A stretch of 64,000 bases of DNA, taken from contig NC_088310.1 of the NCBI RefSeq assembly GCF_910592395.1, positions 23,331,491 through 23,395,490 of the forward strand, in the 5' to 3' direction. The stretch comes from Lineus longissimus. Taxonomy: Eukaryota; Nemertea; Pilidiophora; Heteronemertea; Lineidae. Below the pieces are notes generated by a model, which saw nothing but the letters and a program-made list of their open reading frames with translations, had not been told where the DNA came from and did no database searches. This document shows, piece after piece, positions 37,411 to 51,600 of this stretch (positions are counted from its first letter, which is position 1; each line of letters starts with the position of its first letter). A program made the translations under genes and the position numbers.

Positions 37411-37958
37411 CTCCCGATACGCCAACACTGGCTCTCAGTTACTTTTAGAATCGTAAACAATGTGTTCAAAGCGACAAACTCCTGTTTGCAAATGAAAGAA
37501 ATGTTGCCTTTGGGACTGAAAGATACGGATGTTTCAACAGAGCTACAAATATTTTTAAAGAGATACATGATCTTTTTCGCATATCAATTCTACAAAGTAT
37601 TGGCAGGTAAGTTGGCCATGGGAGGTCATCGAACTTGCTTAAAACATTTGAGCCACATAATCATCTGAGAAAAAAAGCCATCAGAAATACACGAGTTCAA
37701 CTCCAGAACTTTCCAGTATTGGAATGATATCTCTCATCTACCTTTCTTTAATCTATAGAATACAGGATCACTGGCCGGTTACCTTACTTTGATGATGTCA
37801 TTATATTATCTGTTTTACGTCATTGAGAGAGTTGACTGAAAAATAACGCTGACTTTACAGCCCCTGCACTTTTGAACGAGATGTCGAGTAACATCAATGC
37901 AGCAAATACAGTGAACCAATTCAAAACACTTCTCAAGTCATGGTTGTTTAAAAAATAA
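37411..37958 (+). pseudogene. Decayed CR1/L2-like LINE, 3' part of ORF2
   Basis: The first block translates as ILPIRQHWLSVTFRI.NNVFKATN, which fits the HWLPV..RI.FK.L...FKALNG motif after the reverse transcriptase domain of CR1/L2-type LINEs. The second block, about 440 bases downstream and in another frame, reads APALLNEMSSNINAANTV then NQFKTLLKSWLFKK and a stop. It fits the family's C-terminal AP.LWN.LP..IR.A.S...FK..LKT.LF. Spacing and order are as expected. The frame change shows that it is dead. The reverse transcriptase and endonuclease domains are absent upstream, where the hairpin-ending element lies. Confidence 0.6.
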
Positions 37959-40900
37959 TTCTTCAACCAACTACAATCGTCGGTTTTATCAACAAGAGGT
38001 AGGGTGATCTTAGGAATATGAAACTGATCAATCATGTTTTTGAGAAGAAGATTATGTTACGTTACAGGAAATACTAAACTACAATCCAGAACCTAGAAAA
38101 CATCTTCTGGTATCAAATGAAATGAAGCAATTTTTCTCTGATCGTCGAGTTGATATGGAAGCCACTGACCTTATCAGCATTAAGCAGGGCAAGAGTTGAA
38201 CAACCTTAGAAAATAGTCGCTGTTTGCATGCAGCCACAAAAAGACGCCAAGACTAGAACAGTAGATTGACAAGCGGCATAATGGTGACAAAAGTTTGACC
38301 AAAAAACCCTCAAAAGCCAATAGTAGATACAGAACTTCAAACCCCACATTAGTGTAATGAACAACTTTGCCCTTTCTTGCCTTGGGCAAGGTCAGTCTCA
38401 TTTATTCATGAAGTTATTGACTTCAATGCGAGGGCAATGTCAGGGATGATACAAAGAGCAAATCAACCAAAACAAATATTTGCACCAGATCCGAAGACGA
38501 TGTTTCATCTTTACATTACCGACAAAAAAATCACCATTCACATCCAACTGCCATTGGCAACTGACTCGAAAAATTAAGCATGACGCAATTTTTTTTCTCT
38601 TTGCACGAATTACACACTAACAGAACACTCATTGGCCGTCTAACTGCCACAACAAACCAAACATATTTTTGCAACCGTAATTTGACGAGCAAGTTATATG
38701 AATATGCTACAAACAGTAAATATTCCACTTTGTTTCAACATTATGCAATCCAAGTTTTGTCAACAATATAAACACACGTTTGGTAACGTGATGATATCTA
38801 ATATTGATACTTTGAGCAATATTGTCAAAGGATTGATTCATGGTGAAAGAGTAAGCAGCATCCAATTGTGCTTGACAATGTGAAAGAAATCTGCCTGCTG
38901 TGCTTGAACACAAATGCAAATGTCAAGTGTGATAGCAAAATCACTTGTAGGAGATGTATTTCCTTTGTAATTACAGTAATGCATAAGATGAACATGAAAT
39001 ATTCAATGGATTTTTGATTGGTCTCCAGAACTCTTTTGACAAACTCAAGGCCAGGATCGGTATGGAATATTACAAAATCACTGGGTAGTTCTGAATAAAT
39101 CATGGCTTCATTGTTCGGTGAATGTTTGAGTAGACCCAGAAGTTAGCGGGTGACATCCAAGTGTTCCTGAAGATGTTGCTGGTCAATGAATAAAACATTT
39201 AATCAGATATCTGCTTTGCTCCATGTCCACAATCATCAGCAGTTAAATGTAATGCGTTCCTTATCGGATGATATGGCAACATCGATTATTTTCATTGCAT
39301 GTTATTTTCACCGATTTGTGACCTTGTTATCCAATCAAATTTGCAACTCATATCACATGTATCCTCAACTCATTCAATTGAACCATGGAACCAAAAGCTC
39401 CAGATTGCACTTTCCTACTTCAGGCAACTTTATCAAAATCACTTAATGACACTCATCCATCCTTTTTTTCGATTTTTTTAGCGCCATTCTCCAATATTAG
39501 AACGCTGGACCACATGAAACAAATAAAATATTGATTTGTTCAAACACATTTTGTCCTAAACAATTCTTAGTCCTTTAGAAAATGCCGGCATCAGCTCGTT
39601 TGGGATGCACTTTAAAGATAATGTTAATCCTGGAGGTTATTGAAACTTGCTTTGTGCAAAAGGTCATCAAAATGAATAGATAAAGTGAATCCTGAACAAA
39701 ACTAATAAATAAGTTGACATCATGTCAATTACTATGGCAATTCCATGATATATGGGAAGGTCTCTATTATAAAACCTCCTCCTGATTAAGGACCGAGTTA
39801 GCGAACAGTTCGGATTAGAAACGTGAGTAATAAAATGACAAAGCATACATAGATCCCTACTCCATCAAGATAGCACTTTTCCTGATTGTTAGAATGACAA
39901 GGGGAATGCCAGAGAATAAGGAAATTAAGGTCAGTCTGGTCTTCTCTTCATCAATCTTGATCTTATAGTGACAGTTCAAGTAGTAGGTTATCAATGCTTG
40001 CTGAAAAGTGTCAGTCTACTTTGAAATGCCTTATTTTAGATAAGTATCGTGTCTTGATCTATGGAAAACCTTCTGTTAGAAGTTACAAGTCATTTTGCTA
40101 AATTACGTTAGATACATGTTGTTGTCCTTTGCTCTTTAAACCAATCGTTGTGACTCTGGTTTTACATAAAAAAATTTACTTCCTATTCAAAACAGAGCAC
40201 CATTACTCCTCTTCTAGATAACAAACATTATCAGTGTTCAACGTACTCGAAGCATCGGCTAGGAAACCATATATTCAATTAGGAAATGACAGAGGTTTCC
40301 CATTTAGTGACAACACCGCTCTTTCTGGATTGCCTTTTCTTTGGCTATCGGTTTTCATGAACACCAAATGAAAATTTGCCAAAAAAATCAGTCCGGCAAA
40401 GATTAGTTTTCCATGTTTTGTCTTTGAAACTTTAAACCTTGCTCAGATTATAAAAGTTATACATTTATTTTGCAAATACGGAAAGGTACAGTAACAATTT
40501 CCATTGAAAGCTGGAACAGATGATACTGGATGAATGAATAACAAACTCCTTAGAAAAAAGAAGAAAATGGTTTTGGTTCAAAGACTACTTGATTGGAATG
40601 CACTGTAGTGACGTGTGATGTTTAATGATGAAATCCTTCTTCTTATTTTAATTCTGCGTAAGCTCTTGCCGCTGGCAGCATTACATTTCATGCCGGTCGA
40701 ACTCCCACAGTTAAATTGGCCTAGTACAAGCAACTTGGCCCTCGGCCTGGACCGCAATCAAATGGTACAAGGCTACCTCAAAAACAATTTTGGATACTAT
40801 AAGAACAAATCAATTTTATTTTAAGATCAGTTTTTCATGTTCAATGTCAACAAGTTATTATGTCTACTTGCCACGAATAGATAACGCTAGTTTACAACTA

Positions 40901-43900
40901 CATATACAGGTGAGACTGGGAGGTGCTGCCATCCTTGCAATGCAACCAAATGACAAAACTATGGTGGCATGATGGTCGAGTCCAATAAAGTACGAGGGTA
41001 GAACCTGATTTGTGTTGATGGGATGCAGAGGAAAAAGACAAACCGATACAAAAATTTCAGATTGTTCCCAGATGTGGATGTGAGGAAACCCATATGTGTC
41101 ATGAGAAGGACTGATCTGACCATAGTGAAGAGTATATAGGGACAATGGTGGTTGGTCAAATTTTATCTGTAGGAATTTCTAGTTGCTTATCAGTTTGTAG
41201 AGAATGAATGAAAAGAAAGACGATCAGGGTCGGACACTTGCGTGTTATGACAATTTGATCGTCTCTACCCGTTGACAACATTGCAGTCCTCGTCGTTTAA
41301 AGCGTTAATTTGAAAAAGAGAATTCCCAACTCTGAATTAAAGGAATTACATACAGTTCCACAGTTACGACCCCAGCCTTCGAGTCAAAGACTCACATTTT
41401 TTTGCAGAAAAGACACTCGCTTAAGAGTGGTTGGTCTTTGAACAATGCTTAAGCAGTAAATCAACTCGAATAAGAGAGTTTTACATTGCAGCCCAAGAAA
41501 TGAATCACCCCAATGTACATGTTACCGTCTTTAAAGATAAGGCTGAAAAGGACAATATCTATATATCGTGCCACTAAAGGATATTCACCCCGATGTCAAT
41601 GTTCCAGAGCAGTGTTCATCGTGGTTTTTAATCTCAGGAACCGATTGAGAGGACGCGATATATTTAGCCATCAATTACTGTCGGACGGTGCGCTATACGG
41701 GAAGCTAAATGCCAAAGCTTCATATGGCATGGTTTCTGCGTGGTCTTTCAGCCTTGAACTGATTGTAGGCAATACATCAATGGAAGGTCATTGATTTCAG
41801 GACAAAGCTACCTTAGATTTTGTCCTCGAGCATGGTTTTTTGCTAATGTTTTTCACTCGAGTGAAGCTTAATGTGCTGTCATCTTTCTTTCCTTTAACAT
41901 TAAGCACGCTTTTTTCCCAGCAGGTTTTATATATCAATTTGAAGCTGTTTGCTAGTCACCTTCAGAAAGGCTTCGACCTATTGCAATCTGAAGGGCGTAG
42001 CCCCTAAATACAGTCACTATGCATGGAAATTCACTGGAACCTGGGATATAGAGTATCTGTATACCAGGCTACACGACGGCATTGTTGAAATTTAAATACA
42101 GTACGTATCTCTACAATTGGAAATGCGAATTCAATTTAAAAACTTTTGAACGAAAATGGCCTTTAACATGTTTAATAAAATGAAACCCACAACTGCTCAC
42201 CAACAGCAGTTGTAGTAGCTTGGCCTGAACAAACATAATCCATTCACAATCATTCTGCAAAGGTAAAACAAAAAGTATGTGAAAAATCAGAAAAAGAGAT
42301 CAGATACGTCTTCTGGCATTATTGTAATCTGAAATTCAGCCATAACCGTAGGTTTTGTGATCAACGAGTCGCGCAGCTGAAGCCAACATGATTAAGGATA
42401 GGCAGCCTTCACCAACCCATAGAAACCTTATGTCAGATGAAAGCAATCTCTTTAAACATCAAAGTAGTTTTAAACATGCTCAGCATCGGAAAGTTATTCG
42501 AGGAATGGAGTCAAAGCTTTTTGTATAAAATTGATTAAAGATGATAATTTTTTTATCAGAGGAACGACTATTCATATCTTTGATCATTATATTTTTTACC
42601 ATGCAACTGCATTATGGAATGATTCGGTCATTTCAAATTCTATGTAATTTGAGGTATTAGTATAAATGTTCAGTGTAGCCTTAGTTTGACCTTTTACCCC
42701 CCCCAAAAGAAGTTTCTGATTGAAATTAAGGATTCGCCGTCAACTAGGAGTCATTTGGATCTTCCACCCAACCGAAATGGCCATTACAGCACATTCATCT
42801 ATTCTACTCGAGCAACAAACTCTTAACTTACTAGTATATTCAATGTGTTTACTGGTAAAATGGGTACCATTGAGTGAACGACTCTGCCGCAGATTGCGCC
42901 GTTCATCAGTACCATCAGATTAACCTTTAATGGTCAGCTGCAGAACATTTAAATGTATCCCATTTGATTCAAATTAGCAGAACTAAAAGAAAGAGTCCAT
43001 TAGATGAGCTTGGTGAAGTGGATAGCAAGTATTACCCTTCTGGTCTTGATAGTGCAAGTTTAGGTCTGGATAATGACCTAGGTTTTTAAACTTGTGACAG
43101 GGCAAATCGCATCATTGTTTTACAGAACAAAACTGCTTTGCTCACTTAACCAAATTATATCCCTGGCCAGTATCCTCAATCCAAATTTTCAATACGTCAA
43201 CTTCTCAGTTCTCATGAAATCGTTGGTATCTCCATATTTGCTAGGGGTATTCTCATCGATTTCATCATGATAACCTGTAATTTTCAAAAACAAGCTTAGT
43301 AAGTGCATCCTATTTTCTGAACAAGTTGTTATTCGAAAAACGTTTTATCATCCAATGAAATTGTCGTGTCGATTTCATCGCAAATTCTCGCTTGCAGGTT
43401 ATACATCAATGAACTCTGCCCCCAGGGTTAACAACAGTTGCTTGCTTGAATGAATCAATCTGATCCATTCATCTAGACTCCAATGGAGTGTTTTGATAAT
43501 GCTCAGTTACAATGTCATGGTACTGCCCTATAGTTGGAGGCTAAGTTTAAGGTAACGAATGTGCAATAAAAAAATGAACTGGTCAATAACTGGGTGGAAA
43601 TTCTTCAAGTCAGCAGATCATAAAGCCAAGATAGTTTCGATTGCCCTTAGCGAAAATTACTATCCAATGTGCTTGTTTTATCATTGCAAAAACACCTCTT
43701 TTTTGATTGATATACAGAGCGTGTCAAAATAGTAAGCTAATTTCCATAGGTAACGTCAGTACCGCAATTGATACTGAGAAAACGTTGAATACACTTGAGT
43801 ATCACCCAACTATACAGGGCGAGTGTTGGATGTTTGTTGTCTCAATGATTGCAGCAGTAAATCAGGGAACCGATTTCTAAGTAATAAATGATTCGACCTC

Positions 43901-46900
43901 GAAGCAGTGTGGTTAACCATATATCAACCGAAACAACCCATGCCTTGGGGACAAACATGGGTCACAAGACATCGAAGCACCATTTAGGCGTGGTCATCTG
44001 GCGTTAAGGTTGAGTTGTTAATAACCTTGCCTTCCATTTTTTAATTGATTATCTGTTTAGTTAGAATAATGGTAAGTAATTACCCGACCAGATAGACTAT
44101 TGATTGAATCGCGGTATTTGGAAAATTTCGTTACCAGTTTATCAATAGCTGGCTGATTCCTGGTCTATATTATTCGAAGAGCTTCAATACGTGATAACAT
44201 AATTGTGGGCCATCATTGATCGCAGTATCATTTTGATGAAGTGTAACTGTTTGGAATGTCCTAGGATAGCGTATTCAGGTCACATAGGATTTTATCATCC
44301 ATTTAATCTCTGAGATATTGAAGGTCATGGGGCTCTCACTAGAAACCATGCAATACTCATAGGGTTCACCGGTAGATTGATAAATAAAGATACAAATGTA
44401 ATCAATTTGGCCAACATTACACAGAATTAAGCTACAAGAGTAATGATAACTAACGGGCAGAGACACAAACAAAATCAACAGCTAAACATATTGCTATTTG
44501 CTGTGCCCCCTTAATCTGTCACCAAACAATGCGAAAGGACACTCCTTCTAGAGGTAATTTCTATAAGACTGCTACACCAGAATTGAATATCGCTATCATC
44601 ACGATAATGCACTATAGCTGGAGTAGGTATTTGGTTTGTCTAAGCAAGTGCCGGATTATTCCTCCGTTACGTATAAACCTGCGATGATTTTTTTCTTCCC
44701 AATCATTTTACGATATAAATAAGGAAATAAAAGAGCAAAGTCGCAACAAGTTCACTTGTTGCATGTCTGTCCGAATCAGAATTTTCCGTATTCTTCTAAA
44801 CGTTATCACCATCCGCAATAAACTTGACTGAGACATCACCTCCGGTCTATCTTAGCCTCTATATTAAGCAAAGTCAAAAACCTTACACAAAACCAAGTAG
44901 TGATTCTGAGCTATGTTCACAAACAGCAACTGGTCGATAAAGTTGCTGTCCCCGTTTATTGTGCTGAATCCTTACAACAAGGCCAACGGCATAATCTTTT
45001 TCAACAAAGTTTATAATCCATCTCTATACTTGGCAATCCAACGCACCTATATTCTCTGGTATTTTTGTACTATTCCTATTTGTACAAGTCCTACAAAAAA
45101 CATCGAGTCAAACTCTCGAGGCTAAAGAACAAATGAAAATGGAACATTAATGGAGCTTTTGTCATTTCCTTGAGATCACGGCGGATGTACGACCCATAAG
45201 AAAAAATGTTGCAACAATCGTGTGTGGTTCAACCTACTGGCTTTTATTCCATATATACAGCAAATGTTCCATCTTAAACTTTTATTTAAAAAACTTTTCT
45301 GATTTTAATATAAAGTTACTCGTCCTTTTTCACATAGCCAACGTCTCTTGTTGCCATTCTTTTCCTAAAGCAAAGTTTTCTGGAAAAGTCAAACAATAAA
45401 TCTTCTCAAATACAGTACTACACACAGGTGCTAGATCTTTGCGAGTAGGTTTCTGGTCTAATACCGGGTTTGCTGTTCCGCTGAGGCAATGTCAAGTAGC
45501 TATATAGCAAAACGAGAAGTGTCTTTTGGAATAATGTTGTCATTAAGTTCTTTTCTTCTAGTATAGTATGGAAGATCATCTTCAAAAACCTAAACGATTG
45601 ATAATTTTGAGTACTGAGTACAGTATTATCCATCTTTTAGTTTACATTTCTGTTTGATAACACAACCTATTCTTGTCTGCTCTCCCAGCTGAAAAATAAG
45701 AGCTTAATTGTTACTAGTCAGTTGTCCAGATGTCAAAATGAAAAATTTTCCGCAAGGTCCAGGCAAGTGCCATGACATAATTTAACTTCAGATTTACTCT
45801 TATCATCCTGCCCTTGAAAGTCAGTCCATACAGCAACAAAATCAACTCACTGACCAATAGTTTGATGGTACACAAAATCCTATTTGTGCGGACACCTTGA
45901 ATTTCTGGCCAAAAGGCCAATCTCCAAACATAAAGCAATGGCCATATTGCCTCCCCGAGACAAAGCATCCAATAAGCTTTCTTCTCACAGCCTTTCTGAT
46001 TTCAAGCCTGACTTTTGATATAACTTGGCTGTTTCGGTCCCTTTCTTTCACCTGCCAACCACAGATTGTCACGGAAATTCTTAAGGCAATGCTGACATAG
46101 TCATGTGCTGAATGATTTCAAAGGATGCTTGGGAATAAGAGAAACATCATCAGCTCACTATGTATACTACGATATTCATTTTGTTTGACAAATCATTCCT
46201 CAACATGTTTTCCCTTAGATAAAGGAGTAACATTTGCAACACCAACTAGAACGACGATGGCAATGAGAATGCACAAGAAACATGATGAAACCCCTTTATC
46301 TTGTTTTTGTTAGGAAATGTGCGAGAATTGCTCTTGAGCTACGAGCCAATTTACCTTATCTTTGACAAACAAGTCAACTGTTTGGAACGCTTCATTTGAG
46401 AAACATCTCATCCTTGATATAGTTACTCGAGACTTCAAGTATTCACACTGTTTCGAGTTGAGAAGATTGCTAGCACCCAAAGTCTTCCATTAATCAAACT
46501 AATTTTTTTTCTAGTTGAATAGAGAACCTTTCTAATATTTCCGGTTGCAGCATGACAAATGCCAGCAGATACAAGTGACAGCAAAAGCAATACAGAAATC
46601 CGTTCCAGATCCTGGTTAAGACAGACTGATTTCAAGGATCAAGGCACTGTACGAGGATTGATATACTGCCTGGGGGTAATAATTCATCTCACGGTTCAAT
46701 TTGCTTTGGAATTCTATCACATTAACCTTACATGCAAATCCATATTTTACTTAATGTTTTTAATATGGTTCACCTTCCTCTGATAGAGTAGATAGGGGTT
46801 TGAATTCATTTGACATCAACAATACATTTCAATAAAAACTACGTTTGAGTGCTATTCCTGTATTTACAAGATGAGGCACTCCTTTTCAGAAACAGGCCAG

Positions 46901-48439
46901 TCATTGATAAAAAAAAGGGGCTACGGACTCTGGCTTGGCCATGAACACACACTCCTTCATCTCACAGTACAACGATACTCATTAGCAGTTTAAGGTCCTT
47001 TATCTGAAAGAGCACCATCACATTATGATACCTTAAGCCAGGTTACACATCATGAATATGAAAGAAACATTTGATTATTTAATATATTATTTTTATTACT
47101 ACAACACTATCTGCTGTACTAACACACCCTAGAGAAGTTTAAGGTCAAATGGTATTTACTCGAAATAAAGAATCAATTTCAACAATCGTAATGGTATTGA
47201 TGAGTTCCAAAAGTTTCAACAAACCGAAATTGATCTTAAATTTTTCATCAGGCAGTTGTCTCATGGCCTTGAACTGCAAACCCAATCAGCGACATCCTCA
47301 TACAAGACCAATCAAAGAGCTATTAGGAACTTGTGTAATGCAGAAAAACTAATTTGTCCAGGGATAAAGAGCAATGTAGAAAATATGCAATTCTTTGAAG
47401 AAAGGAATTGAATTGCAGTTTAATGGCTGTTCTGGGATAGTACAGTCAACGAATGATTGAGCAGGGATGCTAATAGGATTGAGCAGACTTCCCAGCTAAG
47501 CTTTGCAATTGCATCGAAATATATCCGTAATTACATTAAGCCATTCAATTCAAATTTATACTGGTTTCAACTGCAATGGAGTATTGAAATTAAAAAAGAT
47601 GCATAAAAACAGGTCACCATAACTTACTTCTAACATGAAACACCAGTTTGTAAATATTTATATCATCAGCGTTTCTAACAATATTTCTATGGGGTAAAGT
47701 GCAACATTCCTTTAACGAGCTGATCAAAAGCCCTTGAACATCAACACAATTTCACTACCATCGAATGCATTGCATTGTAAGAAAAACTTGAAGGTCTGAA
47801 ATCTTTTTATCCAAATCAAATACATGTATTGCTGAAACTGTTTCCGTGATATCTTTTAACCAGCCATATGCAAAGACAATCTAATACAATCATGTTCTTG
47901 CCAAACAGAATCAAGCAAATCGGTTTATGGTACATATTTTATATTTGATTTGATTATCAGTTAGGCGAGTGCAACCAAGTCAGGTGAGAACTCTGATTGT
48001 GTTAGATAGCATGAAACTCTGTTGGAAATGAACTGATTAGCACATTCGACTACAAGTTTATCACTAACCAATTATTGTTGACGACAAAATTTCCTAAATT
48101 TTTGCTATTCACAAAGTTTTTTGAAAATACCAGAATTGTCACCATTTTTATTTTGGCGAATAACGATTTTTATGGGCACCAGACTCACAGTCTGGTGACC
48201 ATATTGAGATCACTCATGTTCTGGTATCTTTCTTTCTGTTCACATTTTACAAACATCATTGCGAGTGTTCTCCAAAACAGCTAAATAAACCAAATATCTA
48301 TCACCCCTACACCACCAAACATAATCCCATCTAGTGTACGTCGCAAAAGACTTTTCAAAATTCGGATCATTTCGATGACTTTGAAGCGTTTTTATGCTCC
48401 GATTTTTCGATTTGTTTGAAAATCTCCTTAGCGATTCTG
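37959..48439. other. Long gene-poor stretch
   Basis: About 10.5 kb with no frame above roughly 95 codons and no recognised protein. Small features: inverted repeat CAACTGCT/AGCAGTTG (about 42190-42212), a perfect 9-bp stem CACCAGACT/AGTCTGGTG (48177-48197), and scattered TACATGTA. This may be intron or intergenic sequence. Confidence 0.4.
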
Positions 48440-48440
48440 G

Positions 48441-48568
48441 TGACGTCACGTAACACGAGTTCGATTCGATGACATCACTTAAACCCGAGTTCAATCCGAG
48501 TGTTGGCATTCTCATATAAAACAGTTAACTCGGCTTATAACTCGGCTTACTCGGTTCACGCATGCGCA
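48441..48568 (+). promoter_or_regulatory. Possible promoter: CRE, TATA and NRF-1-like motifs
   Basis: TGACGTCA (consensus CRE) lies at 48441-48448, with a variant TGACATCA at about 48470. TATAAAA lies at 48515-48521 and ACGCATGCGCA (NRF-1-like) at 48558-48568. A start about 30 bases after TATA (near 48545) would place the ATG at 48578 just downstream. The motifs are individually common; only their order and spacing argue for a promoter. Confidence 0.35.
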
Positions 48569-48577
48569 TTTGAAGCC

Positions 48578-48679
48578 ATGGGCAGACCATTGATAGATTG
48601 GTTCCCGATCGACTCACTAGGGCGTATGATACTCCCTGTAGTCCTAGTAGTCCTTATATCAATGTGTTTGGTCGCCTGA
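48578..48679 (+). CDS. Possible 33-codon small membrane protein or first exon
   Basis: The ATG is in a good context (GAAGCCATGG). The frame runs to TGA at 48677, giving a peptide with a polar start (MGRPLIDWFPIDSLGR) and a hydrophobic end (MILPVVLVVLISMCLVA), the pattern of a single-pass membrane microprotein. It follows the promoter-like motifs by about 60 bases from TATA. I do not recognise the peptide. A frame of 33 codons is easily produced by chance, so only the context makes it worth listing. Confidence 0.2.
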   Translation: MGRPLIDWFPIDSLGRMILPVVLVVLISMCLVA

Positions 48680-51600
48680 CGCTTGTAACGCGAGTAGTGT
48701 TTTTGGGTTTTCTAACGTTAGTGCATTTCTATAGTATAGGCCTAGTACATGCCCATTGACGTTGGACCTCTAGGCTCTGGCCACTAGCTGCATTGGCGAT
48801 TGGGTACGGGGTGAGTTTTGATCAATCATGCTGTCTGCCAGCCATAGGCTAATACCGGAAGATGTTTGCTAGAACACCGACCATCCGGCGAAGTAACTAT
48901 AAAAATGAAAAAAAGTGAAGAAATCTTTTTTTGCCTGGGTGAGAAACCTTCGTAAAAATTATATACTTTCGATTGTCGGATGATCTATTTCCGGACATAG
49001 TAATTTCTCCGCTCTCGACATAACCCCATCCCCCTCAACGCATATGGATATCATCATTAGGCACCACTGCTTCCTCCACAATCCTGGGGCCCATCAAATT
49101 TGCTGGTAAGCAAATTTCTCAGTGTAGTTTTCTTCAATTTTTCCGAACACACTTTTTGTGATTTTTGTTGGATTGGAAATGCTTTGATTTAAATACGTTT
49201 ATCATGGTTAATGATAATGCCGCATGGCCAATACCAGGCGGAGGAATGATCCAGTATATTCTCGTCTTGTGAGAGCATACCACAGGTATTCAGTAGAATT
49301 CAATTCTTTTCATCTAATCCAATTTTAAAGAAAAGCACCAGTGATGGTAACGTAAGTCTATAATATCTGCAAGGAGGAAGGTGAGATGCAGGGCAACAAC
49401 TCGTAAACAAACTATCAACAATAATAGCAAAAGCGATTATGGTCATCCAAAAACATGAAACCTGGTAAGGTTTCAGCTGCAATAATTTGTTTTATAATTC
49501 GGAAAGGGTGCAACGCTATAACACGTTTCCAGAAAGTCATCACATACATGTAATTAGAAAGAATTGCATCGGATCTCATAGTACTCAAACTTGCAATGAG
49601 CACTACCAGATTTCCCAGAGGTCAGAGAGGTACCTTACAATGCCTTGGTTCAGAACCTGAATGAATTTGATCGCTCATCACAAATGAATGTTCCTTGTTC
49701 CTCTCAGTGTCAATTCCCTAAACTCCGATGACAAATTTGATAACTAACGTTACAACGTTATTAATTGACTGACAAGTAAAATGAACTTGTAATTCTTCAT
49801 TTAGATTTTACCATTGAAATGTACTCACGCTCAATCTCAAATTGTCGAAGTTAAATTCCCAATAGGCAAATTAGAAATAAATTTCTTAACTGATTGATAG
49901 TACGAGTACAATTGAATCATCACTTGTCAAATCAGCCTCTTGGATGCTTTCAAAGAAGATAGAAGGAACTGATACTTTTTAATCCCATCTGACTGATGGC
50001 CTTCAACATGGGAACGTATTCGAGCGTTCACTTTGCAAGCAGATGCATACAAAGACGGGCAAATCGATTCGAAATGTTGCTTTTGCGTTTGATGAGGGTG
50101 AACTGCGACCTGAATGAGACAAGCAACGGAGATAATCAGGGATGTGAAGATTGTAGATTTGCCATGACTCTACCATACCCTGGAATCACTTTTGCATCAT
50201 ACTAGTTCACTATCAGTTGGATACACTGCCTGAGCTAGGACAAAGATGGAAGCGATGAGATTCAATATTACTGCCCCCAAGATTGATAATTTTCAAATTG
50301 CAAGAAAGCACAAGGTAAAGACATTGGCTTAGACAAATGATGATTACTATTAATATCAGATTCGACCCGACATTTGTCAATTCTGACCGACACCATCTTG
50401 AGACTGACTTCTTTCGGTAAGATGTTTAAATCACAAAATGATAAAGGGTTGGGTCATTTTCTAACGTCATTTACAAGCCTTTTTGACAGGTAATAGGAAT
50501 ATCAACAGCAGTAGTAAGGCAGTGCATTAACACACTCATACAGGGCAATATCTGACAAAGTTGTCCTGAAAAATAAAACCACATGCATCATCAGTACTAC
50601 ACTATTGATGACTGACACTATCATTTCCTCATGGATTTTATAACCATTCATTAAGTCTCCCAGGCACCGCTTGCTGGACCATACAGCCTTGGCTCACATT
50701 ACCATCCTTGGGAATTATTGATGGCTACGATCGTTACTATCCTCTACCTAAACCATTAATGCCACAAAGAACCGTTACCGGTATTCATCGCATGTGATCA
50801 CTGAGAGATGGCGAAACGCCCAGCCAAGACCAGAAGCGGATCTAATTTTAATGTCATGATATATTAAAAGGGCGATAACGAGTGTTAGGAATGGCCTTGA
50901 ATCAGTCATCAATTCTGCAGCTGGATTTATCTCGAAAGATCATTCACTATCCCACTGATGGGTAGTAAAGTCAGTATTTAAGAACCACAATCTGGTCCAT
51001 GGTCCAACATTGGTGAAGTTTATATGCACGAAATCATAGTAATCTGGAAGTTCTTTTAAAAAGTTCAGTTATGAAAGATCAAGGTAAATGAACAATAACT
51101 GTAAGAAAGTACAGTTCGTCGATCAAAAGCATCGACTGTAGCTCTGGAAAATAAAACTTAACGTGTTAAAAATATTGCAAGGGAGGTTTTGATAAATAGC
51201 AGCTTATTCGAAGTAGCTCCAACATCGCTAACATCCTACTCAATATAAAGACTATTCCAGCTTAAACCCACACCTCGATAAATTTCACATCATTTCCTAA
51301 AGCAGTAGGATTAAGCCCATTAACTGGCTCTAATATTGCTGGGGTAGACATTGAAGACTCATTCCGGTGCTGCTTAATGACTTCCAACAACATTAGTCAA
51401 AATTACGCCACATCAAAAGGAAATATTAACGTTCTGATAAAAGACATTAAAATGCAATGGCTTAAAACTAAGAAGTATAGCTTTCTGAGGACATTACTCA
51501 AAGGCAACAAACATTTTCTTATCATCATTAGGCTATCTTGAGCATTTTCATTGCTGGAACTTTGCTGGAATAAAAAAAACCCGGATGGCCGGACAGGCTT

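Noticed and set aside
37071-37568. Long frames with poly-Arg, poly-Ser or similar runs
   Set aside because: They are produced by the (GAC)n tract within an interspersed element; no conserved flanking protein.
43710-43860. Mariner-like ends (ACAGAGCGTGTCAAAATAG near 43716 and ACAGGGCGAGTGT near 43814)
   Set aside because: The two copies are in the same orientation, not inverted, and are too short to define an element.
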